From contig NZ_FTNL01000001.1 of the NCBI RefSeq assembly GCF_900156395.1, forward strand, positions 81,735 to 145,734: a DNA stretch of 64,000 nucleotides. The letters run 5' to 3'. Position 1 is the stretch's first letter. Each line of letters starts with the position of its first letter. The notes beneath the pieces were generated by a model, which saw nothing but the letters and a program-made list of their open reading frames with translations, was not told where the DNA came from and made no database searches. The position numbers and the translations under genes were made by a program. The DNA is from Fluoribacter gormanii (GTDB lineage Bacteria; Pseudomonadota; Gammaproteobacteria; Legionellales; Legionellaceae). Shown in pieces: positions 21,461 through 30,696 of the stretch.

Positions 21461-22348
21461 TTAATACGATGCTGCTTTGGCAACTGAATCCCCTGCACCC
21501 TTGCGCGTCAATTTAGATATCAACTCAGCAACAACTGGACGGATATCTTTTCGTTCAAGAATCATGTCAATATGGCCATGTTCTAACAAGAACTCACTCC
21601 GTTGAAATCCCTCGGGTAAGGTTTGTCTTACAGTTTGCTCAATAACTCTTGGACCAGCAAAGCCAATTAGCGCATTAGGCTCAGCAATAATCACATCACC
21701 AAGACTTGCAAAACTGGCAGAAACCCCTCCCATAGTCGGATCAGTCAAAACCACTATAAAAGGCAAACCGATTTCAGCAAATTGGGCAAGAGCAGCTGAC
21801 GTCTTAGCCATTTGCATTAAGGAAAAAAGTCCTTCTTGCATACGTGCGCCACCGCTGGCAGTAAAACAAATATAAGGTCTTTGTTCTTTTGTCGCTACTT
21901 GAATTGCACGAACAAATTTCTCTCCAACAGTAGCGCCCATGGAACCACCCATAAAATTAAACTCAAAGGATCCAACGACTACAGGTTGCTGCAATAAAGT
22001 ACCTTTTACAATGATCAGAGCTTCTTTCTCGCCAGTTGCCTTTTGAGCTTGTACGATTCTGTCTTTATATTTTTTGGAGTCTCTAAACTTTAAGCGATCT
22101 TGGGGCTCTAGTGATGCAGCAATTTCCTCCTGGACACCCTCATCGAGAAATTGCTTAATTCGTACTCGTGCAGATATTCTATGGTGAAAGTTACAGGATG
22201 GACAAACCATTAAATTTCGTTCTAATTCTGTACTATAAAGAACTTCATTACAACCTGAACACTTCAGCCATAAACCTTCGGGAACTCCCTTTTTTTGGGA
22301 AGAGTCGGTACTGACTCGTGAAGGCAATAGTTTTTTAAACCAACTCAT
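21461..22348 (-). CDS. accD: Acetyl-CoA carboxylase carboxyltransferase subunit beta
   Basis: The 295-residue beta subunit of the carboxyltransferase that makes malonyl-CoA for fatty acid synthesis. The N-terminal four-Cys zinc ribbon (LKCSGCNEV and [10 protein letters not shown]) and the crotonase-fold core with [11 protein letters not shown] and [15 protein letters not shown] are diagnostic. It is the first gene of the accD-folC-dedD-cvpA run. Confidence 0.97.
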   Translation of the reverse strand: MSWFKKLLPSRVSTDSSQKKGVPEGLWLKCSGCNEVLYSTELERNLMVCPSCNFHHRISARVRIKQFLDEGVQEEIAASLEPQDRLKFRDSKKYKDRIVQAQKATGEKEALIIVKGTLLQQPVVVGSFEFNFMGGSMGATVGEKFVRAIQVATKEQRPYICFTASGGARMQEGLFSLMQMAKTSAALAQFAEIGLPFIVVLTDPTMGGVSASFASLGDVIIAEPNALIGFAGPRVIEQTVRQTLPEGFQRSEFLLEHGHIDMILERKDIRPVVAELISKLTRKGAGDSVAKAASY

Positions 22349-22651
22349 AATTGGAACCTAAGATTATAAAATCATAGTATTATACACAGAAAAAAATTTT
22401 CTTAAATGCACATTGAATCGGATCGAGATTTTTCTCGAAACCCGAGATGGCACACTTTATCGAAGTTCAGCCCCCGGTTTCGCTACGCTACACCCCAGGC
22501 TAAATTCCTAACAATGCTTTTTTTCATTTTAGGCAATAGCAATGCTAAATCCAGGTTAACTCACATTAAAAAACAAATTGCGCAAAAAATACAACACTTT
22601 CATTTTAATGAAAAAATCCTCTCATTTTTTCAAAAAAAGCATGCACAAACC
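22349..22651. other. Intergenic region between accD and flaA
   Basis: About 300 bases upstream of the sigma-28 promoter. It should contain the accD promoter (AT-rich stretch near 22360-22400) and holds a degenerate REP-like fragment near 22470-22505 (GCTACACCCCAGGCTAAA). No convincing coding sequence is seen; the open frames here run into flaA out of register with flagellin homology. Confidence 0.5.
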
Positions 22652-22678
22652 TAAAGTTTTTCGCAGTTCATCCGATAA
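22652..22678 (+). promoter_or_regulatory. Sigma-28 (FliA) promoter of flaA
   Basis: TAAAGTTT at 22652-22659, exactly 11 nt, then TCCGATAA at 22671-22678. This matches the enterobacterial FliA consensus TAAAGTTT-N11-GCCGATAA at 15 of 16 positions with exact spacing. It lies about 95 bases upstream of the flagellin ATG, as expected for a late flagellar gene. Confidence 0.92.
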
Positions 22679-22772
22679 CTTTTATGCGTACGGTAAATTC
22701 GCCATTAAAAATGGAATTTACCAATTTACAAATGTCCCAAACCAGGGATTTAGGTCTGAGGAGACTATAACT

Positions 22773-24197
22773 ATGGCTCAAATTATAAATACCAACGTAC
22801 CGTCGCTAGTTGCTCAACGTAACTTGTCTAAATCAAGTAACGCTATGGCTACTGCGATTCAAAGATTATCATCTGGTCTAAAAATTAATAGTGCTAAAGA
22901 TGATGCTGCGGGGTTAGCAATTGCAACAGGTATGACATCGCAAATTCGCGGTATGGACCAAGCTGTAAAAAATGCTAATGATGGTATTTCACTGGCACAG
23001 GTTGCTGAGGGTGCAATGCAAGAATCAACGAATCTTTTACAACGCATGAGAGAGTTGGCACTCCAATCTTCAAACGGAACCTACAGCCAAGCAAACCGTC
23101 AATCGTTACAAAATGAAGCAAATAATCTGCTAAGTGAAATGGATCATATCGCTTTAAGTACTCAATTTAATGGTCAAAGCATTTTGAATGGTGCTTATAC
23201 CAATGCCTCTCTTCAAATTGGCTCAAATGCTGGTGAAACCCTTTCATTTTCCATAAACAGTATTGCATCTTCAACAATAGGTAGCATTGCTTATCAACAA
23301 GGAAGCACTGTATCTGGCAATGCTGCTTCTGATATTACTGTTGCTCTTGGTAGTAGCTCAGCAGTCAGCATTAGCTCTTCTGCAAACTATGTAGGAACTG
23401 CAACTGGTCAAGACAGCTCATCTGCATATGCCAAAGCGGCAGCGATTAATGCAGCTGGTATTCCTGGTTTAACTGTAACTGCATCAACTAGTGGTAGTGC
23501 AACAGTTGGAGCAATAGGAGGAACCGCTGGGGATACTTATAACCTAAACATTAATGGTGTTGATATATTTACCAACCAGGACGTGTCCACTGCAATGACC
23601 AATACCAACCTGATGGATGCAATTAACGCAGTAAGTAGTCAAACTGGAGTTGTAGCCTCACTAAATGGCGGTAGCATGTCTTTAACTGCGGCTGATGGAC
23701 GCAATATTGCAGTAACTGAAAGCGGTACTGGTTTTACTGCAGGTACTGATGGACTCACAGTCGCAGCAGGCTCATTTGCTGCTACCCTACGTGGAAAACT
23801 TACTATGAGTGCGGCTCAAACTATTACTTTGGGTGGTACTGTGGCTGATGTCGGTTTATCAAGCACAATCAGTCTGGATACCAATGGGGTTAATAGCATC
23901 GACCTAACAACTCAATCTGGTGCAGAACAAGCTATACTAAGAATTAGTGCTGCTTTAGATAGTGTTACCAGTAACCGAGCTGCCTTAGGTGCTTTACAAA
24001 ACCGACTTGATGCTACGGTAGCAAACTTGCAAAACGTGTCTGATAATATGTCTGCTGCACGCAGCCGTATTCAAGATACTGATTATGCAGCAGAAATGGC
24101 AAGTTTAACTAAGAACCAAATCCTGCAACAAGCAGGAACAGCAATGTTGGCCCAAGCTAATGCAATGCCACAATCTGTTCTTTCCTTGTTAGGATAG
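22773..24197 (+). CDS. flaA: Flagellin
   Basis: A 475-residue filament subunit. The N-terminal D0/D1 segment ([20 protein letters not shown], then [21 protein letters not shown]) and the C-terminal [21 protein letters not shown] are highly conserved, while the Ser/Thr/Ala/Gly-rich centre (about 190-385) is the surface-exposed variable region. The frame is open from 22578, but the ATG at 22773 with TGAGGAG upstream is the true start. In Legionella, flagellin is made in transmissive phase and its conserved C-terminus is sensed by host NAIP/NLRC4. Confidence 0.97.
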   Translation: MAQIINTNVPSLVAQRNLSKSSNAMATAIQRLSSGLKINSAKDDAAGLAIATGMTSQIRGMDQAVKNANDGISLAQVAEGAMQESTNLLQRMRELALQSSNGTYSQANRQSLQNEANNLLSEMDHIALSTQFNGQSILNGAYTNASLQIGSNAGETLSFSINSIASSTIGSIAYQQGSTVSGNAASDITVALGSSSAVSISSSANYVGTATGQDSSSAYAKAAAINAAGIPGLTVTASTSGSATVGAIGGTAGDTYNLNINGVDIFTNQDVSTAMTNTNLMDAINAVSSQTGVVASLNGGSMSLTAADGRNIAVTESGTGFTAGTDGLTVAAGSFAATLRGKLTMSAAQTITLGGTVADVGLSSTISLDTNGVNSIDLTTQSGAEQAILRISAALDSVTSNRAALGALQNRLDATVANLQNVSDNMSAARSRIQDTDYAAEMASLTKNQILQQAGTAMLAQANAMPQSVLSLLG

Positions 24198-24213
24198 TTG
24201 TTAAAGGTAAAAA

Positions 24214-24250
24214 CCGAAATGCGGCGCTTGCCGCTTTTCGGCTTATTTAT
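24214..24250 (+). terminator. Terminator after flaA
   Basis: CCGAAATGCGGC pairs with GCCGCTTTTCGG (one internal mismatch) around a GCTT loop and is followed by CTTATTTAT. Likely sets the high flaA transcript apart from flaG. Confidence 0.8.
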
Positions 24251-24294
24251 ATCCCAATGATTAAGGGTACCAATCAAGGGAAAGGAGTTATAAA

Positions 24295-24579
24295 ATGACT
24301 ATGGAATCGATACCTCCAGCAAATAATAAATTGCTACAAACAGATTCAGTCAGACTAAATGATAAAAACATTAAACCTGTGACCAAATGTGCCACATCAG
24401 ATCTGAATCTAGATATAGATACAAAGCAAGCCATAGATCATGCCACAGGCCTTTTGCAAACTATAGTCACCGATAAAATCTCAGACAAAGTAATCCGCAA
24501 AATACCCTCCGACGAGTATTTGCATTTGCTAAACTTGCTTGATGGGATAATTAGTGGTTCTATAGACAAACATGTTTAA
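24295..24579 (+). CDS. flaG: FlaG family flagellar protein
   Basis: A 94-residue protein between flaA and fliD, the usual place of flaG. The C-terminal half, with KVIRKIPSDEYLHLLNLLDGI, matches the conserved FlaG core (typically VIRQIP.E..L). FlaG affects filament length; its biochemical role is unclear. AAAGGAG lies 7 bases before the ATG. The N-terminal half is weakly conserved. Confidence 0.85.
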   Translation: MTMESIPPANNKLLQTDSVRLNDKNIKPVTKCATSDLNLDIDTKQAIDHATGLLQTIVTDKISDKVIRKIPSDEYLHLLNLLDGIISGSIDKHV

Positions 24580-24638
24580 TGCAATTTATGGATAAAACGT
24601 AATTTCAATGAAATTACGTGAACAAATAAGGGAATATT

Positions 24639-26273
24639 ATGGGCCTATCAACTCCAGGCATTGGGTCAGGTTTGGATATTACTGCAATGGTCGAAAGCAT
24701 GGTGAAAGCCGATCTCATGCCTCTTCAATTGCGACATGATAAAAAACTTAATTCCGTCACTACAGAATTGTCTGCTTTTGGGCAACTAAAAAGTGCCATG
24801 TCCAGCTTTCAAACAACACTCGATACCCTATCTCATGCCAGTGAATTTAATAAAATGAATTGCTTACTTAGCGAAACAGGATATGTTTCTGCCTCTCTTA
24901 CAGGACAAGCAATTGAAGGCCTATATCAAATCAAAGTGAACCAATTGGCCCAGGCACAAAGCCTTGTAAGTAACTATGTCACTAATAACAGTTCTTCAAT
25001 AGGCAGTGGTAGCATCACTATAAATTTTGGTACATACAGCAATAATAATTCAACGTTTACACAAAATACTGAGGTTTCTCCTGTAACAATTAACATCAAT
25101 TCTGGAAATGACAGTCTTACTGCTGTTTGTGATGCCATCAATGCAGCAAATGCTGGGGTTACAGCATCAATTGTACAAGACAGCATAGGTTCAAGATTGA
25201 CCCTCACCTCATCTCAAACAGGTGAAAAATATGCAATGCAAATTACGGGAAGTTTAACTGCTTTAAATTATGATCCCACAACAAGTAATGCCTCATTAAC
25301 TCAAACTATGGCTGCTCAAAACAGTCAGGTGCAAATTAATGGCTTGCTTCTAAGTGAAAGTAATAATCAATTTAAAAATGCAATTACTGGAATTACTCTC
25401 GACTTACAACAGGCCGATCCCGCAACAACAGTCACCTTAACAGTGAAAAAGGATGTAGAACATCTAAAAGGTTTAATTAATGATTTCGTCAAAAAATATA
25501 ATGATTTTATTAATTTCATCTCTAGCTTAACTGGTTTCGACATGGAAACTAGAAAAAGAGGTGTTTTGCAAGGCGACGATAAGTTGAGAGCATTAAAAAC
25601 AAACTTATATAACCTAGCCACTAACCCATTAACTACTGTTGGCTCAATTAAAAGCCTTGCCGACTTAGGAATTACCAGTGATAAACACGGTTTATTAGAA
25701 ATTGATCCCGAAATATTTGATGATGCGATTAATAACAATTATCAAGATATCAGCAACTTATTCGCAAAAAACATATCTGCCACCGATCCAAATATTAAAA
25801 TTAATTCAGTTGATACTGAAGTTGCTGCAGGAGCATATGATGTTATTTTAAACGAATATACTCCTGGAGTGAGTATGGCTGGTAGTATTGGAGGAATTTT
25901 AGCCATCTCAACTGATGGAATAACCCTAAATGGTACTGGGGACTTCAATACATTATCGATTGATGTAATTTCTGGACTCGTTGGAAATAGAGGGCAAATT
26001 ATTGTCAGTGATGGATTAGCCTCATTAATTGATGGTTATTTAGAGTCTTTGGTAGATGAAGATGGCGAAATTGCTGAAAGAATAGATCGTTTAAATACTC
26101 AAGCAGCACAATTAGACGAAATGCAAGAACGAATAAACGAACGCAGCATCACTCTTGAAAAAAGATATTATAGACAATGGAATGCCGTAGATCTCTTAAT
26201 TTCACAGATGCAAAACACCAGCAATACGCTTACCCAAATTTTGTCGAATCTACCCAAATTCAAAACCAAATGA
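24639..26273 (+). CDS. fliD: Flagellar cap protein FliD
   Basis: A 544-residue hook-associated protein 2 that caps the filament and folds incoming flagellin. The N-terminal GLSTPGIGSGLDITAMVESMVKAD and the C-terminal heptad-rich segment (IAERIDRLNTQAAQLDEMQERI) are typical, and LGITSDKHGLLEID is a FliD family motif. It lies between flaG and fliS. The length is somewhat greater than the E. coli protein (468), with the extra residues in the central domains. Confidence 0.95.
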   Translation: MGLSTPGIGSGLDITAMVESMVKADLMPLQLRHDKKLNSVTTELSAFGQLKSAMSSFQTTLDTLSHASEFNKMNCLLSETGYVSASLTGQAIEGLYQIKVNQLAQAQSLVSNYVTNNSSSIGSGSITINFGTYSNNNSTFTQNTEVSPVTININSGNDSLTAVCDAINAANAGVTASIVQDSIGSRLTLTSSQTGEKYAMQITGSLTALNYDPTTSNASLTQTMAAQNSQVQINGLLLSESNNQFKNAITGITLDLQQADPATTVTLTVKKDVEHLKGLINDFVKKYNDFINFISSLTGFDMETRKRGVLQGDDKLRALKTNLYNLATNPLTTVGSIKSLADLGITSDKHGLLEIDPEIFDDAINNNYQDISNLFAKNISATDPNIKINSVDTEVAAGAYDVILNEYTPGVSMAGSIGGILAISTDGITLNGTGDFNTLSIDVISGLVGNRGQIIVSDGLASLIDGYLESLVDEDGEIAERIDRLNTQAAQLDEMQERINERSITLEKRYYRQWNAVDLLISQMQNTSNTLTQILSNLPKFKTK

Positions 26274-26287
26274 TTGGAGCATTATTG

Positions 26288-26707
26288 ATGAAAAATTCTT
26301 ATCAACAAGTTATAAATCAATATAAGACCATTGAGTTAAGAACTCGTATTGATGCAGCCTCACCCCATGAATTAATTGATTTGTTATTACAAGGGGCGCG
26401 AACTCATATTGCGACAGCCCAAGGCAATATAGATCGAAGTGAAATTCAAGAGAAGGGAGAACATATTAGCAAAGCACTAAGTATTATTGAAGGTTTAAAA
26501 ACCAGTTTAAATCATGAACAAGGTGGAGAAATCGCAGAGAACTTACTGCAAATATATATGCATATTGAATATTTGCTGTTAAAGGCCAATCTTAATAATG
26601 ACAAAGAACTGTTAGCACAGTCCAATGCATTACTTGCGCAAGTGCATGAAGCTTGGCAAAAAGTTTCTCCCAGCTATCCAGAATCTGATGCGACAACTTC
26701 ATCCTGA
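26288..26707 (+). CDS. fliS: Flagellin export chaperone FliS
   Basis: Binds the flagellin C-terminus and prevents premature polymerisation. The 139-residue protein reads MKNSYQQVINQYKTIELRTRIDAASPHELIDLLLQGA, the canonical FliS start. The frame is open from 26177 inside fliD, but the ATG at 26288 preceded by TTGGAG is chosen because homology starts there. A fliT gene does not follow. Confidence 0.94.
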   Translation: MKNSYQQVINQYKTIELRTRIDAASPHELIDLLLQGARTHIATAQGNIDRSEIQEKGEHISKALSIIEGLKTSLNHEQGGEIAENLLQIYMHIEYLLLKANLNNDKELLAQSNALLAQVHEAWQKVSPSYPESDATTSS

Positions 26708-26996
26708 TATTATTGGCCTAAAATCTACCGAGAAACATGTTGAAGTGAACGCCTTGAATAAACTTGCATTGTTTTCAAGGCTAAATTTTCTATATTGTCT
26801 AACGAACCCAGCTTGGTTTAATTCTTTTGATTTTTCATCAGGAGTTAATTGCTCAAAAACGTCCCGAAGGCATTGTTGCTTGTCAATTGCTCGAACTTGA
26901 TAGTTATTGTTTCAAAAGAGTTTGGCTTTAACCATCAAAAATGCATATCATCATTTCATTTCGACTTTTACGATCCCAATCTTGCATCAACATCAT
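26699..26996 (-). pseudogene. Possible decayed gene on the minus strand
   Basis: Within the 423 bases between fliS and the cyclase gene, the minus strand has two protein-like stretches in different frames. One starts at ATG 26994-26996 and reads QDWDRKSRNEM before a stop; the next reads MVKAKLF, a TGA, then about 66 codons including VRAIDKQQCLRDVFEQLTPDE and ends at 26699. Composition looks coding, but a frame change and a stop interrupt it. I do not recognise the protein. It could be chance in AT-rich DNA. Confidence 0.25.
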
Positions 26997-27065
26997 ATCA
27001 TCCGCTCATATAAGTTATGCAAGCTATGGATGAATTTTGTGTTTCTTGGGTATAGTAATTTTAAC

Positions 27066-27089
27066 TGCCGCTAGTTGATTCTAGCGGCA
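27066..27089 (-). terminator. Hairpin downstream of cyclase gene
   Basis: TGCCGCTAG and CTAGCGGCA form a perfect 9-bp stem around a 6-nt loop, 42 bases after the stop of the minus-strand cyclase gene. On that strand the hairpin is followed by GTTAAAATT, a weak U-run. Confidence 0.5.
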
Positions 27090-27130
27090 TCGAAAAACTC
27101 TCGCAAAATGAACGACATAAAAATGTTTCC

Positions 27131-29197
27131 TCAATTATGTTCATCGCGCCAAACGCCATCCCAATGAGCCGGTGACGTGTTTTCTAAAATTCGACAGCGT
27201 TCAATATATACTGAAGCCAATTGATCTCCGGGGTAGGCAGGAGTAAGCGTCATAAAAGCTTTGAAACTTTCATCCCAACAACCTTTTTGATATAGGGAAA
27301 ATGCTTCCGTAAATTCTACTCTGTGTTGCCTAAGGTGCTCAAGATCTTGGGCAGTGATTAGCTCATAAATTGCAATACTTTCCCGTTTACCTCGTACAGC
27401 AACCTTATCTAATAAGCGAAAAGGGAATTTTTCAGATACGTGGGTGAAGGTATCGTGGCTCACAATAATTTGAGTATAATAATTTTTATTGATTGATTCT
27501 AAGCGGCTTGCTAAATTGACTGAATCACCTAAGGCCGTATAACTAAGTCTATCTTCAGAACCTACATTACCAATAATAGCCTCACCGGTGTGAATACCAA
27601 TTCTGATGTTAAATTCAGGAAACCCCTCTTTCTTATGCTTTTGATTTAATTCTTTAATTCGCTCTTGCATCACTCTGGCAGTTTCACATGCATGAAATGC
27701 GTGCTGTTCATCTTTTACAGGAGCATTCCAAATAGCCATGACTGCATCGCCAATATATTTATCAAGTGTACCTTCATGCTGAATCAATACTTCAGTCATA
27801 GACTGAAAATAATCAGATAAATAAGTCATCAGTTTTTGAGGAGAAGTTGATTCTGAAATTGTTGCAAAATTCTGGATATCAGAAAATAAAATGGTAATTA
27901 TTTGATTTTGGCCGCCAACCTCGGCGATTTTTCTAGTCCGCACTAATTTTTTGACTAAAGAGCGAGGAACATAACGCTGAAAAGAGGTTAAACTTGAGCG
28001 TAACGTAGATAACGCCCTATCCAAATAGCTCACTTCTTTAATCATGGTTTTTAGCAACGGCCTTGGACTAAGATTGAACATTCTGATTTTTTTTGCTTCT
28101 TCAGCTAATTGAATGATAGGAGTCGATATTCGCTGTGAGATGATACGTACTAACATTACTCCACTAAATAAAACGAAGAGAGTTAATAGGATATAGCCTT
28201 TACTTAAATCTTTAAGCGGTGCAATCGCATCATGTTCAGGGGTGATAATGATAATATGCCAAGGTCCAGCCCCTGATTTATTGAATATCGGTTGGTATGA
28301 ATAAAAATATCTTTGGTGTTCGTACACATAAGAGTTTCTTATTGGACGGAAATTATTAGCTCTTAGTAAATCAAATGGAATTTCAAGCCTTTTAATCAAA
28401 TCAGGATCTAATTTTTTTCCCCGAATGTCCTCGTGACGTCGGGGATCACGAAAAGCGATGATATTTGAATTATTATTAATGACATAAATCATTGTGTTTT
28501 TCGTCAATTCCAGTTCGTTGATAAATTGTTGCAGCCCATTGATTGTTAGAGCAATTGCAACAACGCCCTTTAGCTTCTTATTTTTATCGTATATTGGAGC
28601 AGCAACAGTGACACCAGGCTTTTTACCGAACAGATAAAATTTATATGCGTTGGTCCATATAGGTTTTCCATTTTGTACAACTTCCTGGTACCAAGGACGA
28701 CTTCTTGGATCATAGCGACCAGAAATCGATTCTTTTTTAACTATTTTCCCTTGTTTATCCAACTCATAATGAATATTAACAAAAGGGGGTTTAGAATTGA
28801 CTATGTGGATTAATTGAAGTCCTATTTTTCCTTCTCTATTTATATTAAAAAAATCACCATTTGCTGCACCATAATGAATCATAAACATTTCGGGGTTGTA
28901 TCGGATTGTTTCAAAAAGGAATTGCCCGAATAATTTCTGATTATCTGGGTCAATAATATCATTACCAATCGCATCCCGTATTTCGATTAAACTATGGTTT
29001 AAGGGGTCTAAATAGACATGAAATCGTTCTTTAACAAGCAACGATGTTTTTGCAATTAAATCTTTTGCACTATTGTTGAGAACTTTATTGAACGCGAGAT
29101 AATTAATACCAATGATAGTAAAGCCCACCAGACTTAACAAAAAGATGAATAAGACAATAATACTAGTCCGTATGCTAATTTTAAAATTACTAGCCAT
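27131..29197 (-). CDS. Cache-domain class III adenylate/guanylate cyclase
   Basis: A 688-residue membrane protein. The first helix (about 11-33) is followed by a periplasmic double-Cache sensor (about 40-320), a second helix (about 330-350), a HAMP-like linker (RISTPIIQLAEEAKKI) and a C-terminal class III nucleotidyl cyclase domain. Metal-binding Asp residues lie in LFSDIQNF and LDKYIGDAVMAIWNAP, and YTALGDSVNLASRLE contains the transition-state Asn/Arg. All catalytic residues seem present, so it should make cAMP in response to an external ligand. Downstream TPR-like residues form the tail. L. pneumophila encodes several such cyclases; the ligand is unknown. Confidence 0.9.
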   Translation of the reverse strand: MASNFKISIRTSIIVLFIFLLSLVGFTIIGINYLAFNKVLNNSAKDLIAKTSLLVKERFHVYLDPLNHSLIEIRDAIGNDIIDPDNQKLFGQFLFETIRYNPEMFMIHYGAANGDFFNINREGKIGLQLIHIVNSKPPFVNIHYELDKQGKIVKKESISGRYDPRSRPWYQEVVQNGKPIWTNAYKFYLFGKKPGVTVAAPIYDKNKKLKGVVAIALTINGLQQFINELELTKNTMIYVINNNSNIIAFRDPRRHEDIRGKKLDPDLIKRLEIPFDLLRANNFRPIRNSYVYEHQRYFYSYQPIFNKSGAGPWHIIIITPEHDAIAPLKDLSKGYILLTLFVLFSGVMLVRIISQRISTPIIQLAEEAKKIRMFNLSPRPLLKTMIKEVSYLDRALSTLRSSLTSFQRYVPRSLVKKLVRTRKIAEVGGQNQIITILFSDIQNFATISESTSPQKLMTYLSDYFQSMTEVLIQHEGTLDKYIGDAVMAIWNAPVKDEQHAFHACETARVMQERIKELNQKHKKEGFPEFNIRIGIHTGEAIIGNVGSEDRLSYTALGDSVNLASRLESINKNYYTQIIVSHDTFTHVSEKFPFRLLDKVAVRGKRESIAIYELITAQDLEHLRQHRVEFTEAFSLYQKGCWDESFKAFMTLTPAYPGDQLASVYIERCRILENTSPAHWDGVWRDEHN

Positions 29198-29533
29198 AAT
29201 TTTTTCAACATGTTAATCAGAAAATTAGGAAGTATCTCTATGATTACAGGCTATCATATATATTGATTTTTATGTTGCTTCCCTGTAAAAGCGAGCTCTA
29301 ATCGTATTTAATCTAAATTTTTTTAATTGTTTAGCCCATTAATCATCTCGTCACTCAGACAAAGGCATTAGCTCTTTTTTAATTAGTGTATTTAGCACAG
29401 TAACCTAGGCAAACCATACTCATGAGTTATGAAAACTCAGGTTATAGATGCATAACAAAACGACTCTTTAACCAAGCAATAAGTTATAAAATAATATATT
29501 AATTAAGCTGATAATATAGAACATATATAATTT
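29198..29533. other. Intergenic region between cyclase and L,D-transpeptidase genes
   Basis: AT-rich divergent promoter region. A remnant inverted repeat (TAACCT at 29401-29406, AGGTTA at 29439-29444) resembles a decayed REP-like palindrome. No gene is supported. Confidence 0.4.
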
Positions 29534-29560
29534 TAAAGTTATTTTTTAAAATGTCGCTAT
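29534..29560 (+). promoter_or_regulatory. Candidate sigma-28 promoter of the EnhA-like gene
   Basis: TAAAGTTA (29534-29541), exactly 11 nt, then GTCGCTAT (29553-29560). The -35 matches the FliA consensus at 7 of 8 positions and the -10 (GCCGATAA) at 5 of 8, with exact spacing. Less convincing than the flaA site, but placed correctly next to the flagellar cluster. Confidence 0.45.
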
Positions 29561-29592
29561 AGAGAGTACAACAGCTTAAATTGAGATCATTT

Positions 29593-30327
29593 ATGAAACT
29601 TATGATATCAATGATAGTCTCTATTTTTTTATTAACAGTGAGTCAGCTTACTCTCGCCTATACGCGATATGGTGAAACGTTATGTAATTCACCAGATTAT
29701 TTTTGTATGAAAGTTAAAAATGGCGAAAGTTGGGATAAGTTGTTTCCTAATGCTGAAGAACGAGACATGGTGCGACGAATTAATCGCATGAACGTCTCAT
29801 TACGCCCAGGAATGACTATTGCAGTCCCCAAAAATATCGATCGCTTGACAATCTATGATGTTTCACCCTTTCCAAGATATATTGACTCCGAAGGAGAAAA
29901 GACAATTTATGTAAGTCAGAAAAAATTAGCATGGGCTGCATATGATCAAGACGGTGAACTACTCTGGTGGGGGCCTATTTCATCAGGAATAGGAAAATGT
30001 ACCGGTGTTATTGGGGGTTGTAGCACACCAACGGGTTCTTTTCGTATAATTCGCAAACAAGATATAGATTGTGTTTCCACTGTATTCCCTAGACGAGCAG
30101 ATGGTAACGATGGTGGCGCTCTGATGCCTTATTGCATGCATTTTTTCAGAGGCTATGCACTGCATGGCAGCTATGAAGTCCCCGGATACAGAGCAAGTCA
30201 CGGTTGTGTCAGGATGTTTATTGAGGATGCCCGCTGGCTTAATGAAGAATTTATTGACTTGCCGGGTGATGGCATGAAAGGTACTCGCGTAGTCATAGAT
30301 CCTGCTGATTACTCAAATGAACAATAG
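29593..30327 (+). CDS. enhA: L,D-transpeptidase (YkuD), EnhA family
   Basis: A periplasmic protein of about 244 residues. A signal peptide (MKLMISMIVSIFLLTV to about residue 24) is followed by a LysM-like segment (MKVKNGESWDKLF to IAVPKN) and a YkuD domain whose catalytic motif is HGSYEVPGYRASHGCVRM. Such enzymes make 3-3 cross-links or attach proteins to peptidoglycan. Legionella members are named EnhA (enhanced entry). A TTG four codons upstream (29581) is an alternative start. In L. pneumophila an EnhA-type gene also follows the flaA-fliS block, which supports the name. Confidence 0.85.
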   Translation: MKLMISMIVSIFLLTVSQLTLAYTRYGETLCNSPDYFCMKVKNGESWDKLFPNAEERDMVRRINRMNVSLRPGMTIAVPKNIDRLTIYDVSPFPRYIDSEGEKTIYVSQKKLAWAAYDQDGELLWWGPISSGIGKCTGVIGGCSTPTGSFRIIRKQDIDCVSTVFPRRADGNDGGALMPYCMHFFRGYALHGSYEVPGYRASHGCVRMFIEDARWLNEEFIDLPGDGMKGTRVVIDPADYSNEQ

Positions 30328-30696
30328 ACAATTAATATACAATCTGTTAATATTTTATATGGTGAAATTTATACGTTTGTGTGATAACGTTGGCCGTTGA
30401 TTTTGCGATTTAAAAAAACTGCATTACAAGTGATGTAGGGTTTTAGCAACATAACCCTATGGAGCATTTCCCAGTTTTATTCAAAATACATACTTCGCAT
30501 ACTCACAAAGTGAAATTTTAGAGTGCGCTAAAGTCAGGAAGAAGGCGCGTGTCGAGAAGACTAAATACGAGCATCTTTTTGCGATTGAAAAATGCCACAG
30601 ATGACTGGGCAGGATAATACTAAGTCCTTACTTGAAGACTGAAGTAGTTTATAAATAATCAATTCCATATAGATGAGTTTGGAGAGTTATAAAAGC
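30328..30696. other. Intergenic region before MFS gene
   Basis: About 370 bases without a supported gene. A small hairpin (AGGGTT 30437-30442, AACCCT 30453-30458) could end the upstream transcript. The segment 30530-30620 is richer in G and C and might be a remnant, but no protein is readable. Confidence 0.35.

Noticed and set aside
26625..26900. Plus-strand 91-codon frame after fliS
   Set aside because: Starts inside fliS, has a Cys/Arg-rich random composition and competes with the more coding-like minus strand.
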